A stretch of 64,000 bases of DNA, from positions 2,790,001 to 2,854,000 of the forward strand of contig JAHBUD010000001.1 of assembly GCA_019638255.1 (NCBI GenBank), read 5' to 3'. The DNA is from Cyclobacteriaceae bacterium (lineage in GTDB: Bacteria > Bacteroidota > Bacteroidia > Cytophagales > Cyclobacteriaceae). Below, piece by piece: positions 1 to 10,118 of this stretch (position 1 is its first letter; each line of letters starts with the position of its first letter). The translations under genes were made by a program, and so were the position numbers. A model generated the notes under the pieces. The model worked only from the letters and a program-made list of their open reading frames with translations. It did not search any database and was not told the origin of the DNA.

Positions 1-86
1 ATGGCTACAGGCTCACTCATAGTTTGATATCATGCAAAATGGAATTATGTTACTCCAATTGCAGCATTTAAACCATTAAAAAATTA

Positions 87-2051
<1,965 letters not shown>

Positions 2052-2061
2052 TTAAAACCTT

Positions 2062-2069
2062 CAAAATTA
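2062..2069 (-). promoter_or_regulatory. Probable -7 box of gyrB promoter
   Basis: On the minus strand the sequence reads TAATTTTG, a perfect match to the Bacteroidota -7 consensus TAnnTTTG, 19 bases before the gyrB ATG. No clear TTTG -33 element is seen at the expected distance, so this is moderate evidence. Confidence 0.45.
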
Positions 2070-2144
2070 AGCTTTTTTAGCCGGAATTCGTAGAAAATGA
2101 GGCCAATTAACGCGCAAAACTGTAACTTTATTTTCAGGGTTCGC

Positions 2145-2160
2145 TGTGACGTAAATCACC
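2145..2160. promoter_or_regulatory. Crp/Fnr-like palindrome in gyrB-LRR intergenic region
   Basis: TGTGA-N6-TCACC lies in the 152-base divergent gap, 35 bases before the LRR gene start. The arms TGTGA and TCAC match the half-sites of the Crp/Fnr family. Family and regulation are inferred; a single 16-base site can occur by chance. Confidence 0.3.
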
Positions 2161-2194
2161 TTATGGCATTACAGTGATTTTGACCTCCAAACGC

Positions 2195-3595
2195 ATGAAA
2201 AAAACACTAAATATTGTACTGGTTCTGGCATGTCTGAATACTGCCAACGCACAGATTACAACCCCGGTTTTCTCCAGTAAAAAGGACTCCACTGAATTTG
2301 CACAGGTGCAGCAAAGTATTCGGGAAATCTTTACCCAAAATCCTCAGGATCGTCAAGCTGAACTGGATAGCCTGATGAATCTATCCAACACGCTACGAAG
2401 CAAAATCATAGGCTACAGAACAATCTACAAACCACAAGAGGCCTTTACGAGCTACAGCGACCTGCTTAATAAAAGTGTCGAACCGACTTCAGTAACACAA
2501 CTTAGCATTTCCAATAACACCTCGAAAAAACTACCGGCAATAGTGTTCAGTTGTACAAACCTGAACGAATTGGAATTGGTGAATACGAAAGTAAAACTGC
2601 TTCCTAAAAAATTAAACAAACTAACGAATCTAAAGAGCATCTACGTTTACAACCACGTTTCCGATAAAAAACTAAAGCTTTCAAAAAACAAAACAGTGGA
2701 AAGACTTTTAGTCCGGGGAACGGAGTCCACGCAACTACCGAAAAACTATCAATCATTCACTGCCTTACGTGAACTTGACCTGACTGGGAACATTGGCTTA
2801 AACAGCTTTCCGGATATTTCGAAAAATACGCGATTAACGAAGTTGAATTTACTTAACAACCAGCTTACACTAACGGACCTCGATCGCGTCAGTCATCAGA
2901 CATTGGAAGAACTCAATCTACTCAACAACAAAGTCACAACAGTGCCGGCCAACATTGCCAACTTTCCCGGCTTAAAAAAACTTATTCTGAGTAACAATCC
3001 CCTCCACAGCATCGATCCATCCATTGGTCGGCTAAAGAACCTGGAAGAAATTGCTTTCTACAATTGCAAGCTAACTGACCTTACTCCGGGATTTGAAGAG
3101 CTTGAAAACCTTCGTCAGATTGATTTGTACCATAACCAACTCAAAACAGTCTCTATTGACTTGAGTAAATTACAAAAGTTGGAAATTCTTTACCTCTCAC
3201 ACAATGAACTTACCAGTTTAACCGAAAGTATTGGTCAGTTATCACAGCTTCGCGAACTATACTTGTCGCATAATAGACTTAATTACCTACCGAAAAGTAT
3301 GACTAAGTTAAGTCAACTAAGAGTACTCCGGATAAACAATAATTCATTGACATCCTTTCCATATGAAATTTTAACCCTCAAGAATCTTGAGAATCTTGAC
3401 ATCTCACGAACCAATCTGTACAGCATTCCTGAAGATATGAGCAGTTTTGAGCACCTGCAGATTTTTGCACTTACCGGAAACAAATGGGAAAAAGATGACG
3501 AGATTATCCGCATTGCCGAGGCCTTGCGTAAAAGGGGAACTATTGTACATCTTAATACGCTTGAAAAAGAAGTTGACCCTCCACGCGAAAACTAG
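2195..3595 (+). CDS. Secreted leucine-rich-repeat protein
   Basis: A 466-residue protein with a Sec signal peptide (MKKTLNIVLVLACLNTANA, then Q) and about a dozen leucine-rich repeats of the bacterial 23-residue type, e.g. LEILYLSHNELTSL and LRELYLSHNRLNYLP. LRRs form a curved solenoid for protein or ligand binding; no catalytic domain is present. The ATG at 2195 is chosen because it begins a classic signal peptide; a GTG at 2174 would put seven residues in front of it. The stop overlaps the stop of the convergent PPK2 gene by four bases (CTAG). No T9SS tail or lipobox is seen, so it is probably periplasmic. Function unknown. Confidence 0.85.
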   Translation: MKKTLNIVLVLACLNTANAQITTPVFSSKKDSTEFAQVQQSIREIFTQNPQDRQAELDSLMNLSNTLRSKIIGYRTIYKPQEAFTSYSDLLNKSVEPTSVTQLSISNNTSKKLPAIVFSCTNLNELELVNTKVKLLPKKLNKLTNLKSIYVYNHVSDKKLKLSKNKTVERLLVRGTESTQLPKNYQSFTALRELDLTGNIGLNSFPDISKNTRLTKLNLLNNQLTLTDLDRVSHQTLEELNLLNNKVTTVPANIANFPGLKKLILSNNPLHSIDPSIGRLKNLEEIAFYNCKLTDLTPGFEELENLRQIDLYHNQLKTVSIDLSKLQKLEILYLSHNELTSLTESIGQLSQLRELYLSHNRLNYLPKSMTKLSQLRVLRINNNSLTSFPYEILTLKNLENLDISRTNLYSIPEDMSSFEHLQIFALTGNKWEKDDEIIRIAEALRKRGTIVHLNTLEKEVDPPREN

Positions 3596-4545
3596 GTGCT
3601 AGTCGTAGCAACCTTTTTGCGCTGTTTAGTAGTGGTCTGCAAGCCATTTTTCTCCTCCATAAGTTGTAACCGGGCCTTCTGCAACTCTTTTCGCTGATTG
3701 TCGGTAACCTTTGGATAGCTCATCTTTAATTTGAGAAACTGCCTGTATACAGCTGCAGCAATAGCCAACCTCGCATACCATTTGTTATCGGCTGGAATGA
3801 TAAACCAAGGCGCGTGTTCCTTCGAGGTCTTGGTGATCGCCTCCTCATAAACCCGCTGGTAGTCATCCCAGTAACCACGCTCTCTAAGGTCAGCGAGTGA
3901 AAACTTCCAATTCTTGGTCGGATCATCAATGCGCTCAAGGAATCGCTTCTTCTGTTCCTTTTTTGAAAGGTGTAAAAAGAATTTCAGGATGATGGTTCCA
4001 TTGGCCGCTAGATTTTTTTCGTAACGAACAATCTGCTTATAGCGGCCTTCCCAAAACTTGTTGTTAATGTCACTCAATGATTCAATCCCCGGAATATTCT
4101 CATTCAGTATCCATTCGGGATGAACCTTCGTGACCAGAACATTTTCATAATGCGACCGGTTGTGTATCGCGATTTCACCACGGGCTGGCAACGCAAGGTT
4201 ATGCCGCCAAAAGAAATCATGATCCAGTTCGTGCGAATTAGGGGCTTTAAAACTATACACTTTTACACCTAACGGATTAAACCCCGACATGATGTGTTTA
4301 ACCGCACCATCCTTACCGGCAGCATCCATGGCCTGAAAAATGATAAGGATGCTGAATTGGTTGTGGGCATACAGCATATCCTGAATTTCGGCCAAGTGCT
4401 TTCTACCTATTTCGAGTAGCTTTTCAGCATCTTTTCTATTCAGCACTTCGCCAGTATACCGTGTATCAAAATCGCTTAGCTTAATTTTTGTGCCTGGCTT
4501 AGCATAGTATTTCTTCAGGTCAAGAAGTCGTTTTTCAGATAACAT
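3592..4545 (-). CDS. PPK2-family polyphosphate:nucleotide phosphotransferase
   Basis: Cytoplasmic enzyme expected to transfer phosphate between polyphosphate and nucleotides (AMP, ADP or GDP). In its 317 residues are a Walker A-like loop AMDAAGKDG (72-80), the lid/substrate motif HNRSHYENVL (about 128-137), and a Walker B-like region around FLHLSKKEQKKRFLERIDDP. The single PPK2 domain and the NRSHYE motif place it near the PPK2-related/class III group, able in some members to use AMP; substrate class cannot be decided here. It is monocistronic, convergent with the LRR gene, and has a Lys/Thr-rich tail. Confidence 0.88.
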   Translation of the reverse strand: MLSEKRLLDLKKYYAKPGTKIKLSDFDTRYTGEVLNRKDAEKLLEIGRKHLAEIQDMLYAHNQFSILIIFQAMDAAGKDGAVKHIMSGFNPLGVKVYSFKAPNSHELDHDFFWRHNLALPARGEIAIHNRSHYENVLVTKVHPEWILNENIPGIESLSDINNKFWEGRYKQIVRYEKNLAANGTIILKFFLHLSKKEQKKRFLERIDDPTKNWKFSLADLRERGYWDDYQRVYEEAITKTSKEHAPWFIIPADNKWYARLAIAAAVYRQFLKLKMSYPKVTDNQRKELQKARLQLMEEKNGLQTTTKQRKKVATTST

Positions 4546-4797
4546 AGCTTTTGGAATAAGTTGAATGAAGGTATGAATTTATTGATTACGTCAAACTGAT
4601 TTTGGTCAGTACTAAATATCGTTTTCCATTTGACTATTCCGTTGTATTCGCTAACTTTTACTCTCCCAACCAAGCCTTAAGAAAACCTGATTTAGCTTCT
4701 AATTTTCAAGTTCTGCAAAGTTTTTTGCTGTAGTTCAGGGAAACCCTTAATGCAAACAGGTTGCCCTGGTTTTATTATTAACCTTGACCCCACTACC

Positions 4798-5301
4798 ATG
4801 AAAACTTCAATCGCCTCCCTGGTACTCGTCTCAATTCTTATCACCAGCCTTATGGCGCAGGGCAAGAAGCCAAAAACAGATCAGGCTCCGGCCAATAACG
4901 AGGAAGCTGTTATAAAGAACATCATTGAGCAGGAAACCAAGGCCTTTTTTGAGATCGATCAAAAAACCTGGGAAAAACTCTGGGTGCACGAGCCCTATGC
5001 CTTCTGGTCGTTTGCGGATACCACCGATGTGAACTCATTTTCAGGATGGAATGACATTTCGAAGGGCTTCAATAATTATTTCAAGACTTCAAAGCCCTCC
5101 TCGGCTAACATTACACGTGACTGGCACCATATAAAAATTAGCGGAAACATGGCTTACATACGCTTTACCCAACACGTGAAGGATGAAACAAAGCGTCCAC
5201 CACAAGCAGAAGTTAGGGTTATGGAAAAAGTTAACGGCCAGTGGAAACTAGTTTGTGTTTCTGTAATCGCCATTCAAAAAGATAATGAGCCGGTTCGATG
5301 A
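4798..5301 (+). CDS. Secreted NTF2-like (SnoaL/DUF4440-type) protein
   Basis: A 167-residue protein with a signal peptide (MKTSIASLVLVSILITSLMAQG) followed by a single NTF2-like cone-fold domain: an N-terminal helix with INNIIEQETKAFFEID-like pattern, the WEKLWVHEPYAFW strand region and the closing MEKVNGQWKLVCVSVIAI strand. Such domains bind small hydrophobic ligands or act as accessory domains; the catalytic role, if any, is unknown. The ATG at 4798 is preferred to an in-frame ATG at 4750 because it starts the signal peptide. The 252 bases upstream (4546-4797) are AT-rich and hold no gene or clear signal that I can support. Confidence 0.75.
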   Translation: MKTSIASLVLVSILITSLMAQGKKPKTDQAPANNEEAVIKNIIEQETKAFFEIDQKTWEKLWVHEPYAFWSFADTTDVNSFSGWNDISKGFNNYFKTSKPSSANITRDWHHIKISGNMAYIRFTQHVKDETKRPPQAEVRVMEKVNGQWKLVCVSVIAIQKDNEPVR

Positions 5302-5308
5302 GTCCGCA

Positions 5309-5671
5309 CTAATACTGACCGGTTCGCAGCAACACCAAAGTACACGCTTCAATGGGTTCAATGTTGTTTGTGCGGAGTAGCTTTTCAAATTCCGGATTCT
5401 CTGTTCCCGGATTAAAAATAACACGCCTGGGTTTCAACCCCATCAGGTACTGATAGTATTCAGCCTGATGTTGCGAACCTATGTACAAGGTAATTGTATC
5501 GGTATTTTCAATTATCGGCTGCGCACGGATATTGAGTATCTCTTTTCCAAAAACCTCACCTTTCTTAATACCGATGGGTACAATTTCATGGCCGTACTCG
5601 GTGAGCATATCAGCGGCTATATAGGCATACCGTGTTTCGTTTGGCGTTGCTCCCACAATGACTGTCTTCAT
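5309..5671 (-). CDS. CoA-binding domain protein (YccU-like)
   Basis: A 120-residue single-domain Rossmann-fold protein of the CoA-binding type (MKTVIVGATPNETRYAYIAADML at the N-terminus, the nucleotide loop; later GEEI-like KEILNIRA and VIFNPGTENPEFE, the latter resembling the QPGxES loop of the family). It resembles the CoA-binding domain of succinyl-CoA synthetase alpha but lacks the catalytic His domain. Family members bind CoA in the cytoplasm; their role is not established. It is 12 bases downstream of the FAD oxidoreductase and probably cotranscribed with it. Confidence 0.75.
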   Translation of the reverse strand: MKTVIVGATPNETRYAYIAADMLTEYGHEIVPIGIKKGEVFGKEILNIRAQPIIENTDTITLYIGSQHQAEYYQYLMGLKPRRVIFNPGTENPEFEKLLRTNNIEPIEACTLVLLRTGQY

Positions 5672-5683
5672 GGCTAACGATAC

Positions 5684-7255
5684 TTATCTTTTAATTTTTC
5701 TGAAAATAGCTTCCGCGCAGCGCTCCCCATCCATGGCGGCCGATACAATTCCACCGGCATAACCTGCTCCTTCACCACAGGGAAACAATCCGTTTAGTTG
5801 TGGATGTTCCAAAGTGTCCTTATCACGCGGTATCCTTACCGGTGATGATGTGCGGCTCTCCACCCCTACCACCTGCGCATCGTTGGTCAGGTAGCCTTTC
5901 ATTTTCTTTCCAAAGTTTTGAAATCCCTGGCGCAACGCTTCAGCAATAAATCCTGGTAATACTTCCTTCAGGTCAACGGATGCAAGGCCGGGTTGATAGG
6001 AAGTTTCCAAAAGATTTCCGGAAACTTTTCCTGTTGTAAAATCCGTTAACCGTTGAGCCGGAGCTGTTTGATTTTTTCCTGCTACTTCGCAGGCTTTCTG
6101 TTCGATGGCCGCTTGAAAATGCATACCTGCAAGTGAACCGTATTTAGCATAAGGTTGAAAGTCCCTTTCGTTTACTGAAACAACAATGCCTGAATTGGCA
6201 AAACGTGAATCCCTTCGAGAAGGGCTCATGCCATTCACCACCACCTCACCGGGTGCTGTTGCAGCCGGAACAATAAAACCACCAGGACACATGCAAAAAG
6301 AAAAAACACCTCGTTGAATACCATCCACTTCTGCCTGATGCACCAAAGCATACGATGAAGCCGGTAAGAAAAGCCCGCGGTCTACCGGACAGTGATATTG
6401 TATCCGATCGATTAACTGCTGTGAATGTTCAACCCGTAAGCCTAGCGCAAAGGGCTTCGCTTCAATCAGGATGTTATGTGCATTTAATAATTCAAAAATA
6501 TCGCGCGCAGAATGTCCGGTGGCCAATAGTACAGCCTCTCCTTTCAAAAGATTACCATCTTGCGTCTTTACCCCTTTGATGCTTCCATCGTTAATATGGA
6601 AATCAACCACCTTTGTGTTGAAATGAATTTCACCGCCCGCATTTATAATGCTTTGGCGTATCGCTTCAATTATTTTTGGGAGTTTGTTGGTGCCGATGTG
6701 TGGATGTGCATCATAAAGAATTTCATCTTTCGCACCGTGCGCCACAAGAATTTCAAGGATCCGGTATACATCGCCACGCTTCTTTGAACGCGTATACAAC
6801 TTGCCGTCAGAATATGTGCCTGCGCCTCCTTCCCCAAAGCAATAGTTTGAATCAGGGTTAACATGATGCTGCTTGTTGATCGCAGCAATATCCCTGCGCC
6901 TGGCCTGCACATCTTTGCCGCGTTCCAACACAATCGGTTTTAAACCCAATTCAATCAGCCGTAAGGCTGCAAACAAACCTGCCGGGCCAGACCCAACAAT
7001 CACCACCGGTCTGAAGCGGGAAACATCGTTGTAATTTTTTTGAAAATGGCGGAGTGGACTTTGCTCAGCTGTACTGCTAATTTCACACAACACGCGAACC
7101 ACTACCCGCTTTCCCCTTGCATCGATTGATCTTTTGATTGGCCTTATCCAGACATCACCCCCCATGGGTAAACCCAGCTTCTGATACAATGACGGTATAA
7201 AAAGGGATTCTGAAAAGGCCTCTTCTGGTGAGAGGATTACTTCATTTGTTTGCAT
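5684..7255 (-). CDS. NAD(P)/FAD-dependent oxidoreductase (COG2509-type)
   Basis: A 523-residue flavoprotein with an N-terminal region of about 80 residues, then an FAD-binding Rossmann motif VGSGPAGLFAALRL starting near residue 87, the ERG acidic strand end, a FGEGGAGTYSDGKL segment typical of this uncharacterised dehydrogenase family, and a C-terminal GLFPCGEGAGYAGGIVSAAMDG motif closing the FAD site. The length and motif order match the whole family. The substrate is unknown; the family is distantly related to HI0933-like flavoproteins and geranylgeranyl reductases. It sits in a minus-strand run after the MORN gene (45-base gap) and before the CoA-binding gene. Confidence 0.85.
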   Translation of the reverse strand: MQTNEVILSPEEAFSESLFIPSLYQKLGLPMGGDVWIRPIKRSIDARGKRVVVRVLCEISSTAEQSPLRHFQKNYNDVSRFRPVVIVGSGPAGLFAALRLIELGLKPIVLERGKDVQARRRDIAAINKQHHVNPDSNYCFGEGGAGTYSDGKLYTRSKKRGDVYRILEILVAHGAKDEILYDAHPHIGTNKLPKIIEAIRQSIINAGGEIHFNTKVVDFHINDGSIKGVKTQDGNLLKGEAVLLATGHSARDIFELLNAHNILIEAKPFALGLRVEHSQQLIDRIQYHCPVDRGLFLPASSYALVHQAEVDGIQRGVFSFCMCPGGFIVPAATAPGEVVVNGMSPSRRDSRFANSGIVVSVNERDFQPYAKYGSLAGMHFQAAIEQKACEVAGKNQTAPAQRLTDFTTGKVSGNLLETSYQPGLASVDLKEVLPGFIAEALRQGFQNFGKKMKGYLTNDAQVVGVESRTSSPVRIPRDKDTLEHPQLNGLFPCGEGAGYAGGIVSAAMDGERCAEAIFRKIKR

Positions 7256-7300
7256 AAGGAAGGGAGTTAACCTTCAAATCAGGTGTACAAATATACCAGA

Positions 7301-9085
7301 CTAACGATATGAAAATACGTTACCGATATTAAGACCAAATGTAAAACCTGTAATCAGGTGCGATTGATTTACCTCCTGAAAATAATTTGCACTGGCAGGA
7401 TCAACAGTCACATTCCTGTATCCCACATTCGCGGAGCCATATAAATCGATGGTAAAACCGCTTACATTGTTCCGCTGTATAATCCGGTAACCCAACAACA
7501 CACCATACTCAATGCGCTGATCGGGTGCTGTAAAGGTGATGATAGTCTCCGGATTGGAGTTGTACATCACATTAGTAAAGTGGCCAATGTTGCTGAACCG
7601 AAGTTGATGCCCCAAATACCACATGCCTGCTTTAGTCGGGTTATACAATTTTTGTTTGATGGCAATGCTGTAGCCGCGTGTAAATAATTTTCCAGGCACC
7701 ACTTGATCGTCAGCCTCAAAGAAGGGTTCACGAATGCCGATAAATTCAAAGGAGTGTCCTAAGCGTTCTTGCGAATAAAACTCTACTGCCATCGGAAAAC
7801 GACCGGCAAACATCAGCACCGGATTACCCTCCACAATAACGCCTTTATACTCATTGGCGCGTGCAGTAAAATAACCGAAGCTTTTGGATGAACTGCGGGT
7901 GGCAGATTCCTTGCGAGCAGTCAGTTCCTGAATATCCTTTGCGGTTGACGGCTGGTAATACGGCCTATAGTATCCCGACAAGGTGCCATCACGTTCATAG
8001 AGTTCCCACGTTCCCACCTTCTTATCGCCATCAATTTCGCCACGGGTTTGAAGCGCTCCATCGCGGTAGTAACCATAATAGGTTCCCTTACCCCGATCGA
8101 ATTCACAATCACCCTCCTTTTTACCATCCTCATAATAAAATACCCATGGGCCTTGCCGGAAACCCTCAACAACCTTTCCACTAATCTTTAGCTTACCGCT
8201 CGGGTAATACTCTTTATAGCCTCCTGTACCCTGATCATAGTTTGCTTCACTGAGCAACTTACCGGTTGGTGTAAATGAACTCCAATAGCCTTGCTTGTAA
8301 CCTTCCAGGTATTCACCTGAAGAGCTCATGGTTCCATCTTCAAAGAAATACTCCCACTTGCCGACCGGATGATCATTTTCATATTTTCCATGGGCTGCAA
8401 TATTTCCAGACGGGAAGTACGTGATCCATTCACCGGTGCGTTTGCCGTTTTCGTAATCACCCTCCATCCACAGTGTGCCGCTAACTTCATCGTAAAAACG
8501 CCAATGCCCTACTTGGCGCGTACCGCTTTTTGGGCCTTCGGCTGCAATCATTCCGGAATGAAAGTATTCCGTATACCTGCCAAAGTCATCGGTGTATTCG
8601 ATCTCACCCTTTTTCAAGCCGTCTTCAAAAAAGCTTGTCCATAATCCTGTTCTTCGATTAGTAACATAGGAACCAACTTCTTTTACCTGGCCATTCTCGT
8701 AGTAGATTTTCCACTCACCTTCGCGGTTCTTGCCGTTGATGGTGCCCTCCATACTTTTCTGCCCGCTCTCATAAAAATATTCCCAGAGACCGTAGTTGGC
8801 ATTCTGCCGCAAGGCACCTCGCATTTTCAGGTTGCCCGATTCGTAGAAGAACTCCCAAATGCCGGTGGTTTCGTTGTTGGTGAAGAATCCCTTGGATTCT
8901 ATGTTTCCATTCAAGTAGTATGAAACATAGCGACCATTCAAAAAATTTTTGATGGTATCCTTTACCTGGAAAACTTCTTTGATATAATTTTTTTCAGGAT
9001 CGTGATAGGAGTACCGGGTAAAAACCTGGGCACTGATCTTTACTGATAAAAAAAGAATAACAGAGATTGATACGAACCTTCTCAC
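7301..9085 (-). CDS. MORN/YwqK-repeat surface protein with C-terminal beta-barrel-like domain
   Basis: A 594-residue exported protein (signal peptide MRRFVSISVILFLSVKISAQ). Residues about 45-370 are at least a dozen repeats of the MORN/YwqK kind, each reading like G-x-W-x-x-Y/F-x-x-x-G-x-x-x-x-x-G, e.g. GLWEYFYESGQKSMEG and GKWEYFFEDGTMSSSG. The last about 190 residues alternate hydrophobic and aromatic residues (GYFTARANEYKGV ... HLITGFTFGLNIGNVF), like an outer-membrane barrel of the DUF3575 sort. YwqK repeats are often labelled antitoxin in databases, but nothing here suggests a toxin-antitoxin role. It lies 36 bases after the tryptophan dioxygenase gene. Confidence 0.75.
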   Translation of the reverse strand: MRRFVSISVILFLSVKISAQVFTRYSYHDPEKNYIKEVFQVKDTIKNFLNGRYVSYYLNGNIESKGFFTNNETTGIWEFFYESGNLKMRGALRQNANYGLWEYFYESGQKSMEGTINGKNREGEWKIYYENGQVKEVGSYVTNRRTGLWTSFFEDGLKKGEIEYTDDFGRYTEYFHSGMIAAEGPKSGTRQVGHWRFYDEVSGTLWMEGDYENGKRTGEWITYFPSGNIAAHGKYENDHPVGKWEYFFEDGTMSSSGEYLEGYKQGYWSSFTPTGKLLSEANYDQGTGGYKEYYPSGKLKISGKVVEGFRQGPWVFYYEDGKKEGDCEFDRGKGTYYGYYRDGALQTRGEIDGDKKVGTWELYERDGTLSGYYRPYYQPSTAKDIQELTARKESATRSSSKSFGYFTARANEYKGVIVEGNPVLMFAGRFPMAVEFYSQERLGHSFEFIGIREPFFEADDQVVPGKLFTRGYSIAIKQKLYNPTKAGMWYLGHQLRFSNIGHFTNVMYNSNPETIITFTAPDQRIEYGVLLGYRIIQRNNVSGFTIDLYGSANVGYRNVTVDPASANYFQEVNQSHLITGFTFGLNIGNVFSYR

Positions 9086-9121
9086 CGCTGTGTAGCTGAT
9101 TTAAAGGTACGAAATTTAGCA

Positions 9122-10066
9122 CTAACTACGGATGAATGCGGCTTTGCCCCACTCTGCCTTCTCCTGCTCTGCCCATAACTCGGGATAGAAGATGATCCGT
9201 TGGAAACGTGGCGGCAAATACTTCTGCCAATTCGTTCCACCGGTTGCCTTGATGTCTTCAGGATCTTTCTCCAAATAATGCGCTGCTGATTTCATGTGCG
9301 CCAAGGGCCACAATACATTGGCTAATGTATCAAACTCGCGCAAACTGTTGATGATTGTTTGATTACCGAAAAAATACTTTTTATAAAGTTGATATAAATT
9401 TTTGCTTGATAAGGTTGTTGCGAGCTTGCGAAACTCATCCAGGTATTTCTTCTCAAACTGCTGCAGCGTCAATGTCTTTTTACCGGTGGCAAGCTCCGTT
9501 GCACCACTTCGCCAATACAAGCGTTGAAGCACTTGATCAACGTCTGCTTGATCGGATGTTGTTGACCGATCCTTCTCTGCCACCAAGTTGATATAATCCG
9601 TTGCATAAAATTCAATGATGCGGTATTGAGCCGATTGAAATCCACTGGCCGGCAACAACGACATGCGGAATTTCAGAAATTGCTCACGCTCCATACCCCT
9701 TACCATAATATCAAATGAATTCTCCAAGTGCCTGAAATATCGGTTAATGCGGCTCAGACGTTCGTTGAAAAATTTTTCTTCAGGGCTCTCTTTTGAAGTT
9801 ATCTGCTCGAGTTCCAGGATGATGAGCCGGAAATACAATTCAGTAATCTGATGATAAATGATAAAGATCTGCTCGTCCGGAAAACTTGTCTTAGGATTTT
9901 GCAGGCTAAGCAACGTATCCAAATGGATATAATCCCAATATGTCAGGTAATCCGAATAGAGTAAGCCGTCCAGGTAAGAGGACAAGTCCTGCCCCATAAC
10001 CGCATATTTCTCCTGAAGTTTTTTTAACTGATCCTGCAAATCGGGGTTAACCTTAGGCTGCTCCAT
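9122..10066 (-). CDS. Tryptophan 2,3-dioxygenase family protein
   Basis: Heme enzyme expected to open the indole ring of L-tryptophan to N-formylkynurenine, the first step of the kynurenine pathway. The 314-residue protein is nearly all helical with the family segments SYLDGLLYSDYLTYWDYIHLD, PDEQIFIIYHQITELYFRLI (substrate site His and Arg region) and a C-terminal ATGGTNWQKYLPP loop that corresponds to the GTGGSSG loop of classical TDO. The start at 10066 (MEQPKVN) is preferred over a longer reading from 10120 because the latter would overlap the neighbouring gene start. It is divergent from a glutaryl-CoA dehydrogenase, which supports a catabolic role. Confidence 0.85.
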   Translation of the reverse strand: MEQPKVNPDLQDQLKKLQEKYAVMGQDLSSYLDGLLYSDYLTYWDYIHLDTLLSLQNPKTSFPDEQIFIIYHQITELYFRLIILELEQITSKESPEEKFFNERLSRINRYFRHLENSFDIMVRGMEREQFLKFRMSLLPASGFQSAQYRIIEFYATDYINLVAEKDRSTTSDQADVDQVLQRLYWRSGATELATGKKTLTLQQFEKKYLDEFRKLATTLSSKNLYQLYKKYFFGNQTIINSLREFDTLANVLWPLAHMKSAAHYLEKDPEDIKATGGTNWQKYLPPRFQRIIFYPELWAEQEKAEWGKAAFIRS

Positions 10067-10089
10067 GGTGTTAAGGATAGTGATTTGTT

Positions 10090-10097
10090 TAAATTTG
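10090..10097 (+). promoter_or_regulatory. Probable -7 box of acyl-CoA dehydrogenase promoter
   Basis: TAAATTTG, a perfect TAnnTTTG match, lies 21 bases before the ATG at 10119 and inside the 52-base divergent gap. The -33 element is not convincing. Confidence 0.45.
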
Positions 10098-10118
10098 CCT
10101 GCAAGTAAACAAAATCCC

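Noticed and set aside
8369-8644. A toxin-antitoxin pair around the YwqK-repeat gene
   Set aside because: No toxin-like gene is next to it, and the protein is exported and far larger than an antitoxin; the overlapping plus-strand frame is a shadow.
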